From assembly GCA_025363495.1 (NCBI GenBank), contig JANYDR010000359.1, forward strand, positions 1-7,038: 7,038 nucleotides of DNA, written 5' to 3'. Under the pieces are notes generated by a model. The model did not search any database, was not told the DNA's origin, and saw nothing but the letters and a program-made list of their open reading frames with translations. Each line of letters opens with the position of its first letter. Within the stretch, counting starts at the first letter, position 1. Below, piece by piece: positions 1-6,473 of the stretch. This stretch comes from Cyclobacteriaceae bacterium (GTDB taxonomy: Bacteria; Bacteroidota; Bacteroidia; Cytophagales; Cyclobacteriaceae). Both the position numbers and the translations under genes were made by a program.

Positions 1-766
1 TAACAATTTCCGTTTTTGCCCTGACAACAATTCTTCCACGGCCTGTGAGAAAAGCTTCTTGCACGCCGGAAGTTCCATAGATAATTCCCCCTGTTGGAAA
101 GTCTGGCGCCGTGACAAACTTCATTAATTCCTGTATGGTGATCTCCCGGTTGTCAATGTAGGCTATAATGCCATCCACTACCTCCGTAAGATTGTGAGGA
201 GCCATATTCGTAGCCATGCCCACCGCAATTCCGGATGAACCGTTTATTAAAAGGTTCGGGATCTTTGCGGGTAATACAGTTGGTTCGGTCAGCGAGTCAT
301 CAAAGTTCGGTTGAAAATCAACTGTGTCTTTGTTGATATCTGCCAGCAATTCTTCTGCTATTCTCTTAAGCCGGGCTTCTGTGTATCGCATAGCCGCAGG
401 AAAATCTCCGTCAATAGAACCGAAATTTCCCTGGCCATCTACCAGTGTATAACGCAATGACCAATCCTGGGCCATGCGCACCATGGTATCATAAACGGAT
501 GCATCTCCATGCGGGTGATACTTACCTAATACTTCCCCGACGATACGTGCCGATTTCTTGTAGGATTTATTGTAATTAACACCCAGTTCCTGCATCCCGA
601 AAAGGACCCTGCGATGGACAGGTTTCAGTCCGTCACGGACGTCAGGAAGGGCACGCGAAACGATAACCGACATCGAATAATCGATGTAAGCGCCTCGCAT
701 TTCGTCTTCAATATTGATCGGGATTATGTTCTGCCGGGGTGGTAATGCACTGGTCTCTTCTGCCAC
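1..766 (-). CDS. gyrA: DNA gyrase subunit A, N-terminal part (gene runs off the left edge)
   Basis: This is the breakage-reunion subunit of the A2B2 type II topoisomerase that introduces negative supercoils in the cytoplasm. My translation gives 255 residues of a protein usually over 800 long. They cover the winged-helix (CAP-like) domain and the start of the tower. Visible landmarks are IPINIEDEM near the start, YIDYSMSVIVSRALPDVRDG, KYHPHGD, VDGQGNFGSIDGD, and MRYTEAR with the catalytic tyrosine at residue 128 (E. coli Tyr122). The NFGSIDGD and MRYTEAR context fits GyrA rather than ParC. The start is GTG at 764-766, because an in-frame TAA lies five codons upstream and no ATG occurs between them. 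Residue 89, equivalent to E. coli Ser83 in the quinolone-resistance region, is Ala; the Asp87 equivalent is kept (Asp93). The 3' part is outside the window. Confidence 0.97.
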   Translation of the reverse strand, partial: MAEETSALPPRQNIIPINIEDEMRGAYIDYSMSVIVSRALPDVRDGLKPVHRRVLFGMQELGVNYNKSYKKSARIVGEVLGKYHPHGDASVYDTMVRMAQDWSLRYTLVDGQGNFGSIDGDFPAAMRYTEARLKRIAEELLADINKDTVDFQPNFDDSLTEPTVLPAKIPNLLINGSSGIAVGMATNMAPHNLTEVVDGIIAYIDNREITIQELMKFVTAPDFPTGGIIYGTSGVQEAFLTGRGRIVVRAKTEIV

Positions 767-802
767 AATTGATAGCGATTATTTAAGAATAATTTTAACG
801 TG

Positions 803-836
803 CGAAGATAGGAAAAACCCACCGTATTAGTGGCAA
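803..836 (-). promoter_or_regulatory. Candidate Bacteroidota-type promoter for gyrA
   Basis: On the minus strand TATCTTCG (803-810) resembles the -7 box TAnnTTTG. A TTG (834-836) lies 23 bp upstream of it, at the long end of the spacing known for Bacteroidota sigma-A promoters. It would place transcription start about 30 nt before the GTG start of gyrA. The match is imperfect (TTCG rather than TTTG) and such words arise easily in AT-rich DNA, so this is a suggestion only. Confidence 0.3.
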
Positions 837-891
837 GCTGATTGGGTTAAAATCACTTGAATTAGCACGATTTATGTGGTTTTTTATAGGA

Positions 892-919
892 GGCATTAGG
901 CATCAGGCATTGGGCATCG
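892..919. repeat. Four tandem 7-bp repeats, GGCATYR (left arm of an inverted pair)
   Basis: Four consecutive heptamers read GGCATTA, GGCATCA, GGCATTG and GGCATCG on the plus strand. They differ only at the purine/pyrimidine positions. They lie in the 256-bp gap between gyrA and the barrel gene. The 13-mer at 905-917 recurs as an exact reverse complement at 1012-1024. The rest of the gap (about 94 bp between the arms and about 125 bp next to gyrA) shows no gene-like content apart from the candidate promoter. Confidence 0.85.
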
Positions 920-1009
920 AAGTAGCCTCAATCTGACATTGCTCCAGACATTTTATAAGAATGAAAGCGACAACTACTACTTGCTTCTACTGGTATTTCG
1001 AAGGTTCCC

Positions 1010-1027
1010 TAATGCCCAATGCCTAAT
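1010..1027. repeat. Inverted heptamer repeats (right arm), overlapping the barrel gene stop codon
   Basis: The plus strand reads TAATGCC, CAATGCC, TAAT, which on the minus strand is the same GGCATYR heptamer as at 892-919. The TAG stop codon of the barrel gene (1023-1025) falls inside it. The two arms could pair in RNA around a loop of about 94 nt. There is no U-tract directly after, so I do not call it an intrinsic terminator. Confidence 0.8.
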
Positions 1028-2030
1028 ATGGGCTCAGCTTCTTCTTATTCTTCCCCTTATACTTGATCAGGTTAGGATGATTTTCCCCGTACTGCGGATT
1101 CTGTTTCTTGTAGATAGGATGTTCACGGCTCCGATATTCCCGATTTCCATGTGCATGATTCATCTGAATGCGGCAACCAGGAATAAAACATTTGGGCAAT
1201 TCCGGAATGCTGTAGGTGATCCCCACATTGATATAAAAAGCATTGATGTTATGATTAATACTCTTCCCTGCCTCCGGAAGGTTAAGCGTGTAATTCTTGA
1301 TTTCGAAAGAAGGCCTTACAAAAACTTTGAGGTATTCAGATAACTCACGCTCCGCCAATACACCAACATTAACATAAACTCCTTTTTGAATTGAAGTGCT
1401 AAAATTTGCTCCGGGGCTATACCCGCCAATCTGAGCGTCACCTGTAACGAGGTAATCCCCCACCCGATAAAATGAAACTCCAATCAATCCAAAATATTTA
1501 CTCATCCATCCTGACGATGATGACGGCTGAAAGTTTGCAATCTTATCAGTGTAAGATATGGAGTGCAGTGACCCAATATTCATCATTTCATAAGAATACC
1601 CTCCTCCGATCCTGTACTTTCCACCCCATTCATAATGAACAGTAAGCTTTAGCGGTATGTTCAACGCATGTCCTTTAAATCCTAACTTGGCTGTATCAGA
1701 AGATGCCATAAAACTCGCCGGTGCGACAGAATTGTCCTTCGAAAATTGATTCACCCAATTGCTATAACGAACAGATGAAGATCCCTTTGCATCAAAAATT
1801 GAAGGCGGCCCCCCCTTGGGTTGGTAAATAGCAAATCCATCGAGCTTGTGACTTACAAATGTATTTCCGTATCCAGTGCTGAAGCTGAACTTAACATTCT
1901 TGAAAATGGACCTGGCGGGCTTCTTAATCTTCGCGTAGAAGTTATTGAGAGGGAAAGAAACGGCGTCTTCATCCTCCTCTTGAGCAACAGAGATAGTCGG
2001 AAGAAGCGTTGCCCCCAACAATAAAGCCAA
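1023..2030 (-). CDS. Predicted outer-membrane beta-barrel protein with a basic Cys/His C-terminal tail
   Basis: I do not recognise a named family. From the TTG at 2028-2030 it is 335 residues. The hydrophobic segment ending in SVAQ followed by EEDEDA is a signal peptide. The middle (about residues 45-275) alternates aromatic and polar residues in strand-like stretches rich in Gly and Tyr, such as KLTVHYEWGGKYRIGGGYSY and YINVGITYSI, as in small outer-membrane barrels. After the last strand comes a 57-residue tail with C281 and C286, H292 and H294 (NHAHG), and a very basic end (KYKGKNKKKLSPY). The frame stays open upstream to a TAA at 2064-2066. The codons there (KSLRRLIYIS) would supply the missing charged n-region of the signal peptide, but no ATG or GTG is present, so the true start is unresolved. 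It follows the two lipoprotein genes, probably in the same operon. Confidence 0.8.
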   Translation of the reverse strand: MALLLGATLLPTISVAQEEDEDAVSFPLNNFYAKIKKPARSIFKNVKFSFSTGYGNTFVSHKLDGFAIYQPKGGPPSIFDAKGSSSVRYSNWVNQFSKDNSVAPASFMASSDTAKLGFKGHALNIPLKLTVHYEWGGKYRIGGGYSYEMMNIGSLHSISYTDKIANFQPSSSSGWMSKYFGLIGVSFYRVGDYLVTGDAQIGGYSPGANFSTSIQKGVYVNVGVLAERELSEYLKVFVRPSFEIKNYTLNLPEAGKSINHNINAFYINVGITYSIPELPKCFIPGCRIQMNHAHGNREYRSREHPIYKKQNPQYGENHPNLIKYKGKNKKKLSPY

Positions 2031-2066
2031 CGAGATGTAAATCAGTCGTCTCAGACTTTTCGGTTA

Positions 2067-2094
2067 AAAAGTTAGTAATTATTTAAAAAAGCAA
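2067..2094 (-). promoter_or_regulatory. Candidate promoter upstream of the barrel gene
   Basis: The minus strand carries TAACTTTT (2067-2074), one base off the TAnnTTTG -7 box, with TTG (2092-2094) 17 bp upstream. Transcription would begin near 2060. That is after the TAA that closes the reading frame, and it leaves about 30 nt before the TTG codon at 2030. The region is AT-rich, so a chance match is possible. Confidence 0.25.
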
Positions 2095-2109
2095 TAAAGT
2101 TTACCCGAA

Positions 2110-3510
2110 TTAATAATATCCATAGGATGGATAACTACTTTCCAGGCTGCTAAAGGTATGAAAAACGGTCTGGCCCTTTTGCACCTGGTATGTAAAGTCG
2201 TGTTTTTGATCTCTGCCCTGTGAGTCAGAAGTAGTAAAAGTTACCTGGTTGGCACCGGCTTTCAACGCTACTCTTGAATAATAAATGCTGTGTGGTAAGG
2301 TCTGCCAGTTACGGGTGTCTGCCTTTTCCGTGAGGGCATTTATTATTCCGAGGACCGAGCCAAGAGTACGATCTTCCTTCTTCACCTCATACTCAGCCAC
2401 CTTCTTTAGTGCCACGCGCACAAGAGCTTTGCTTAACTCCAACGTCATCCGCTCACTAAGACATTTGAATGCTACTTTGTTAACATCTTCCAGTAATTGA
2501 AGGGGTTGATCCTTGCCCTCAATTGTTAACCTGGAATTACTGAAGTAAACTGGGCGTTCAATATATTTTGGAAAGGCAACTCTGAAGACCTCAAGACTTG
2601 CCAGGCCTCTACGGTCCTTTTCCTCATAGCTGCCAAGGTTGAATGGAAAAGTAAGGCCAAGATCGGTGTTGGTGAAAATGATATAGTTGTCGCGGCGCGT
2701 GATGACAAAATTAATTCCCCACTCTGCTTTTACAGGACTCAATCCATTATGCCAGAAGAAAACCAGATCACCTCCATCCGACGGAACATACTGATAATCT
2801 CCCATACCGAGCTGCGTTTTATAACGCTCAAACTCATCATCCAGACCACTAAGTTTTGCTGTTCGGAGCAGGTCATATTTTAATTGATCCGGGGCTGTCA
2901 TATTAAACAACCTTTTGTAGTCATCATCATATACATCCAATGCGTTTCGGTAAGCAATGAATGCATTGTTATAGTCTTTATCTGAGTCATAGATCAGGCC
3001 CATCAGTGTATTGATAAACGCGTCTTTGCGATATTTATTTGTTGATGCGTAACGGTCAGTAAGCTGCTGCAACCTGATATTAAGCCTCCTGCATTCCACA
3101 AGAGCATCGTCAGTTTTACCTAATTTAAGGTAGTTTAATGCCTTGAAATACAGCAACATAAGATGCTCGTGGTCTTCTCCTTTATAAGCCGTGAAATTGG
3201 GATTAGTTAGGTAGGAGCCCGCTTCCGTCAGGTAATTAATATGATAATCCTCTCCAAAAATAAAGGCCTTTTCAAAATACTCATTGCTCTCTTCATAGCG
3301 CCCCATAAGTGAAAGTAGCAAGCCATTATTGACGTCCCAGAGAAATTGTTTCTTACCGGCAGCTTCAGAGGGATGAGCGCGAAGAGTTGACAATGCTTTG
3401 TCGAGATCGCCCTTCTCAAATTCCTCATTGAATGTGAGGTTGGATTGATAGTAGGTTGCGCAGGAGGTCCAGGCCAGGAGGATAGTTAGTATTGAAAAAG
3501 CCTTTCTCAT
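2110..3510 (-). CDS. TPR-containing lipoprotein of the COG3014 type
   Basis: This 466-residue protein has a lipoprotein signal ending in AWTSC, with Cys17 as the lipidated residue. The tryptophan at -3 is a slightly unusual lipobox. No acidic surface-export signal follows Cys17, so the protein probably stays on the periplasmic face of the outer membrane (inference). Residues about 28-200 are helical repeats of TPR type, for example GRYEESNEYFEKA (70-82) and YLKLGKTDDALVECRRL (127-143). The GEDHEHLMLLYFKALNYL stretch (111-128) and the ADTRNWQTLPHSIYYSR block (397-413) match my memory of the COG3014 family, which has no settled function and often neighbours LpoB-like genes. Here it lies 42 bp after one. 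The ATG at 3508-3510 begins a good signal peptide; no Shine-Dalgarno sequence is visible, as usual in Bacteroidota. The C-terminal half lacks a domain I can name. Confidence 0.87.
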   Translation of the reverse strand: MRKAFSILTILLAWTSCATYYQSNLTFNEEFEKGDLDKALSTLRAHPSEAAGKKQFLWDVNNGLLLSLMGRYEESNEYFEKAFIFGEDYHINYLTEAGSYLTNPNFTAYKGEDHEHLMLLYFKALNYLKLGKTDDALVECRRLNIRLQQLTDRYASTNKYRKDAFINTLMGLIYDSDKDYNNAFIAYRNALDVYDDDYKRLFNMTAPDQLKYDLLRTAKLSGLDDEFERYKTQLGMGDYQYVPSDGGDLVFFWHNGLSPVKAEWGINFVITRRDNYIIFTNTDLGLTFPFNLGSYEEKDRRGLASLEVFRVAFPKYIERPVYFSNSRLTIEGKDQPLQLLEDVNKVAFKCLSERMTLELSKALVRVALKKVAEYEVKKEDRTLGSVLGIINALTEKADTRNWQTLPHSIYYSRVALKAGANQVTFTTSDSQGRDQKHDFTYQVQKGQTVFHTFSSLESSYPSYGYY

Positions 3511-3526
3511 GCAGACAAGTATGGAG

Positions 3527-3557
3527 GGTATTCAGTGATCGGTATTCAGTAATCAGT
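3527..3557. repeat. Tandem repeat, 14-bp unit with inner 7-bp period, at the lpoB-like stop codon
   Basis: GGTATTCAGTGATC (3527-3540) is followed directly by GGTATTCAGTAATC (3541-3554), identical at 13 of 14 positions. A finer 7-bp period is visible: ATTCAGT, GATCGGT, ATTCAGT, AATCAGT. It fills most of the 42-bp gap between the two lipoprotein genes and includes the TGA stop of the upstream gene (3553-3555). Confidence 0.85.
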
Positions 3558-4143
3558 TCTTGACAAACTTCTTTATCTCTTCCTGGCCGTACCAGATTCG
3601 TTTGTTGGTTTGCATGTCGGTGAGAAAAAGTGTTGTAACATAATTGACCACTCTCTTCTTCTGATAAACGTCTGTTTCAGAAGTCATCTCACCAAACAAC
3701 ATGAGATTCGCTCCTACTTCCATCCCCCATTGTGCCATCGTTTTGGGATCGGCGAAGTCTGCCTGCTGTGCGCGCTCAGTTCTTATCTTATCTCGAAAGT
3801 CATCCGATTCAACAAGTTCTGCCACACCAGAATTAAAGATGGCGAGTTCCATTTTCTTCATGTAGTTGTCAGCATCGATATGTTCACTGGTCTTGTTTTT
3901 CACAATCCCCACAATGATGGCCGGCTTCTTGCCAAGATCTTTTGAATACTCTTTAAATTTCTCGCTGCCCAATAAATTGGTAATCATTTTATCGGCTATC
4001 TGACGGGAGTCTGTATCATTCCAACGCCCGCTTAAATCTATTGACTGATTGGGATCGATGCGTGTAACAGATCGTGCACACGAAACCACTATGATTAATA
4101 TGATTACTGTGATTACTAAATCAGATATACCTTGCTTCTTCAT
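3553..4143 (-). CDS. LpoB-like outer-membrane lipoprotein (peptidoglycan synthase activator family)
   Basis: The product has 196 residues, close to E. coli LpoB (about 213). The signal peptide ends in VVSC, with Cys22 as the predicted lipidated residue. The next residues (ARSVT) lack an acidic surface-export signal, so it should face the periplasm. Family features are the conserved opening TRIDPNQSIDLSGRWND (27-43), a VGIVKNKTSEHIDADNYMKK strand-helix (78-97), RTERAQQADFADPKTMAQWG (121-140), the hydrophobic strand GANLMLFGEM (144-153), and a closing NKRIWYGQEEIKKF. In E. coli LpoB stimulates the transpeptidase PBP1B. Whether this relative has a PBP partner is unknown, and I give no gene symbol because family membership does not prove that role. 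It lies 48 bp after rpe and 42 bp before the COG3014-type gene, suggesting an operon. The hydrophobic core of the signal peptide is encoded by 9-bp repeats. Confidence 0.88.
   Translation of the reverse strand: MKKQGISDLVITVIILIIVVSCARSVTRIDPNQSIDLSGRWNDTDSRQIADKMITNLLGSEKFKEYSKDLGKKPAIIVGIVKNKTSEHIDADNYMKKMELAIFNSGVAELVESDDFRDKIRTERAQQADFADPKTMAQWGMEVGANLMLFGEMTSETDVYQKKRVVNYVTTLFLTDMQTNKRIWYGQEEIKKFVKN
4089..4115. repeat. Three 9-bp repeats inside the lpoB-like signal peptide codons
   Basis: The plus strand reads CTATGATTA, ATATGATTA, CTGTGATTA in tandem. Being a multiple of three, the repeat keeps frame and encodes VIT, VII and LII (residues 10-18), the hydrophobic core of the signal peptide. 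The TAATCA core seen on the minus strand also occurs in the repeat at the other end of the gene. The repeat is degenerate and short. Confidence 0.6.
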
Positions 4144-4191
4144 GTATCAATACATTAGATCAAAATTCCTGCCATCGGTCACACCGCATAG

Positions 4192-4842
4192 CTAGATCCT
4201 CTTGAGCCGTTGAATAATTTGTTTTGGGTTGGGCGATGAGAAGATCAGGTTTCCTGCAACCAACACATCTGCACCTGCATCTAGTAACGCACGGGCGTTT
4301 TCCAGGGTTACTCCACCGTCAATTTCAATTTTAGCCCCAGATTTTTTTGCCAGAATAAGCGCTTTCATATCCCGTATCTTCTGATATGTATTCTCAATGA
4401 ATTTCTGTGCACCGAATCCCGGGTTAACGGACATAATAAGAACCATGTCGATATCCTGAATAATATTTTCAAGATCTACAATTGGTGTGTGAGGATTGAT
4501 GGCTACCCCTGCTTTGGCACCAGCGTGTTTTATTTGCTGAATATTCCGATGCAGATGCGGGCATGCCTCAGCATGAACTGTAATTGAATCCGCTCCGACT
4601 TTGCGAAAAGCTTCCACAAAGTTCTCGGGATGCACGATCATGAGATGAACATCCAATGGCTTGTTGGCGTGACGCTTTATGGCTTCTGCTACCGGAATTC
4701 CAAGAGAAATGTTGGGGACAAAGACTCCGTCCATGACATCAACATGTATCCAGTCAGCTTCGCTTTCATTGATCATTGTAATGGCCTGACCGAGGTTTGA
4801 GAAGTCGGCGGCTAATATGGAGGGTGCTACGATTGGTTGCAT
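4192..4842 (-). CDS. rpe: Ribulose-phosphate 3-epimerase
   Basis: This cytoplasmic TIM-barrel enzyme interconverts D-ribulose 5-phosphate and D-xylulose 5-phosphate in the pentose phosphate pathway. At 216 residues it has the normal family length. All expected motifs are present: APSILAADF (6-14), HVDVMDG (33-39), LDVHLMI (63-69), AINPHTP (114-120), MSVNPGFGAQKF (137-148), EIDGGV (173-178) and VAGNLIF near the end. The metal ligands are H33, D35, H66 and D175, with D35 and D175 also the acid/base pair by family knowledge. The ATG at 4840-4842 directly precedes the usual N-terminus. It starts 23 bp after the protease stop codon, so read-through transcription from that gene is likely. No function links it to the envelope genes around it; co-location may simply reflect a shared transcript. 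Confidence 0.97.
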   Translation of the reverse strand: MQPIVAPSILAADFSNLGQAITMINESEADWIHVDVMDGVFVPNISLGIPVAEAIKRHANKPLDVHLMIVHPENFVEAFRKVGADSITVHAEACPHLHRNIQQIKHAGAKAGVAINPHTPIVDLENIIQDIDMVLIMSVNPGFGAQKFIENTYQKIRDMKALILAKKSGAKIEIDGGVTLENARALLDAGADVLVAGNLIFSSPNPKQIIQRLKRI

Positions 4843-4865
4843 AATTTGACCCTAAAAATAGCACT

Positions 4866-6473
4866 TTAAAGCTTCACAAAACGAAAGGTCTTTATGATGG
4901 AAGAGGTCTTTACTTTTAGCAGATAAGTACCGGCTGCAAGGTTGGACAGGGAAATGGTGACAGGGTTGCTCAACCAGTCAAGAGAATTTATGCCCGGAGT
5001 AGCCATTACCTTTCCCTGGGAGTCGTAGAAAGAAAGGTCGACAGTGCCTTCAGGGATATTTTTGAAAGCAAGATTCAATGTCGAGGCAGAAGGGTTGGGA
5101 TAAATGAATACATCGTCGCCGGATTGATTCGACTCCAGATAGTGCTTTACGGCAATGTAATTTGGCAACCCGTAGCCAAGACTATTATTTGGTTGATTGC
5201 CTTTATCGGCAGATAATTTTACGGCTTGAACTATCTCTGCTGGCGTCAATTGAGGATACGCCTGTAGCAATCCTATTACCAAACTGGTAACAAGAGGTGC
5301 TGCCAGTGATGTTCCGCTATCCGTGCCGAGCGAACCATTTGGTAGTATAACAGAAGTGCTTTGTCCCAGCGCCACCACATCAGGCTTTATTCGGCCATCG
5401 GCTGTCGGACCGAATGAGCTGAAGGTAGATTTTATGCCGGATGAATTTACAGAACCTACGGCCAGAATACCATCGACATCAGCGGGAGGTGTAATAAATT
5501 TCCATGAGGAACTTCCTTCATTGCCCGCACTCTCAACAACGATAATCCCACGGTCTCTGGCGAAGGCTGCTGCTTTTGAAATGATGGCCGTTTTTCCGTC
5601 CAGGTTTGCACTGGTATAATTCATGGATGCATCATCGAAAAGGTTATAACCAAGAGAAGATTGAATTACATCTGTTCCGGCACTGTCTGCTTTCTCAGCA
5701 GCAAAGAGCCAATTATATTCTTCCACCCGATATTCGGATGAAGTATCTTCCGTAACGAACAGCATATAATTGGATTTATAAGCACCGCCTTCAAAGACCC
5801 CATCTAATTGTCCGGCAATAACTGAAAAGACTTCTGCGCCATGCGGGTCATATTGATAAACGTTATCGGAGTTGGAAACAAAATCCTTTGTCAACCTCAA
5901 CCTGTTCTCAGCAAAAACTGGTTGAAAAGCAGTTGTCTTATTTACTCCTGGAAAGCCAGCATCAAAAATACTTACCAAAATTCCTTCACCATAGAAGCCT
6001 TCAGAATGCATGCTATCCAAACCGAGCATATCGATTTGCGTTTGTGTTGCTGATGGTGAGTCTGCTCCATTTTTTATCTTCAACTGCTTAGTCCTTCCTC
6101 CAATAAGTCTGGCACCCGGAGCAACGAGTGTTGCATTCGAAACAATCGGAAGTGATACGATTGTACTGATTATAGTTGGCGTGGCTTCCACCAGGACCGC
6201 GTTCATCCACCTCGATGTGAAGAATGTCTTTGCGCCAGATGCTTTTACCTGAGATACATAGGATGGATTAACCGGTAAGTCGTCTGTGGTTACAGAAATC
6301 TTACTATGTGCTCTTCTATATAGCGATTTATTTGAGAGAAATGCTCCCGGATCACTAAGAGAATATGGAGTGTTGTTCTTGTCTTTAAAAAATACGACGT
6401 AGCGATTACTCTGCTGGGCCCAAAGCGATGTTGAAATAATCGATAAGATAAACGCTAATCTACAGGCCCCCAT
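4866..6473 (-). CDS. Secreted subtilisin-like (S8) serine protease with T9SS sorting domain
   Basis: The 535-residue protein starts with a signal peptide, probably cut after SLWA (residue 19). Residues about 23-120 resemble the propeptide-like region of Bacteroidota S8 proteases (YVVFFKDKNN, FLSNKSLYRR). The catalytic domain is complete: Asp171 in SIFDAGFPG, His211 in DPHGAEVFSVIAG, the oxyanion Asn318 in ESAGNEG, and Ser389 in GTSLAAP. The His motif lacks the second histidine of the textbook HGTHVAG, a variation I believe is common in this branch. The last 80 or so residues (IYPNPSASTLNL, LAAGTYLLKV, FRFVKL) form a type A T9SS C-terminal domain, so the protease is expected to cross the outer membrane and be released or anchored at the surface. 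The ATG at 6471-6473 lies inside the end of the upstream gene, giving a 14-bp overlap. The substrate is unknown. Confidence 0.95.
   Translation of the reverse strand: MGACRLAFILSIISTSLWAQQSNRYVVFFKDKNNTPYSLSDPGAFLSNKSLYRRAHSKISVTTDDLPVNPSYVSQVKASGAKTFFTSRWMNAVLVEATPTIISTIVSLPIVSNATLVAPGARLIGGRTKQLKIKNGADSPSATQTQIDMLGLDSMHSEGFYGEGILVSIFDAGFPGVNKTTAFQPVFAENRLRLTKDFVSNSDNVYQYDPHGAEVFSVIAGQLDGVFEGGAYKSNYMLFVTEDTSSEYRVEEYNWLFAAEKADSAGTDVIQSSLGYNLFDDASMNYTSANLDGKTAIISKAAAFARDRGIIVVESAGNEGSSSWKFITPPADVDGILAVGSVNSSGIKSTFSSFGPTADGRIKPDVVALGQSTSVILPNGSLGTDSGTSLAAPLVTSLVIGLLQAYPQLTPAEIVQAVKLSADKGNQPNNSLGYGLPNYIAVKHYLESNQSGDDVFIYPNPSASTLNLAFKNIPEGTVDLSFYDSQGKVMATPGINSLDWLSNPVTISLSNLAAGTYLLKVKTSSIIKTFRFVKL

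Noticed and set aside
1..766. Topoisomerase IV subunit A (parC) instead of gyrA
   Set aside because: The VDGQGNFGSIDGD and MRYTEARL context and the close N-terminal match are those of GyrA; as I remember them, Bacteroidota ParC proteins differ around the HPHGDAS motif and continue differently.
892..1027. CRISPR array or intrinsic terminator made of the repeated heptamers
   Set aside because: The units are 7 bp without unique spacers of regular length, so not CRISPR. The stem is interrupted by a 94-nt loop and no U-tract follows, so it is not a standard terminator.
939..1343. Open reading frame of 134 codons on the plus strand
   Set aside because: It lies largely opposite the barrel gene, its first part is repeat and intergenic DNA, and the product shows no recognisable domain or plausible start region.
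2285..2500. Short plus-strand reading frame opposite the TPR lipoprotein gene
   Set aside because: It is antisense to conserved codons of the COG3014-type protein, and its translation is of low complexity with no recognisable features.
4144..4191. Small hairpin CGGT-GTG-ACCG between rpe and the lpoB-like gene
   Set aside because: A 4-bp stem is too short, and there is no U-tract; it fits a spacer in a co-transcribed operon.
5323..5619. Open reading frame of 98 codons on the plus strand
   Set aside because: It is fully opposite the catalytic domain of the S8 protease, whose conserved motifs fix the minus strand as coding.
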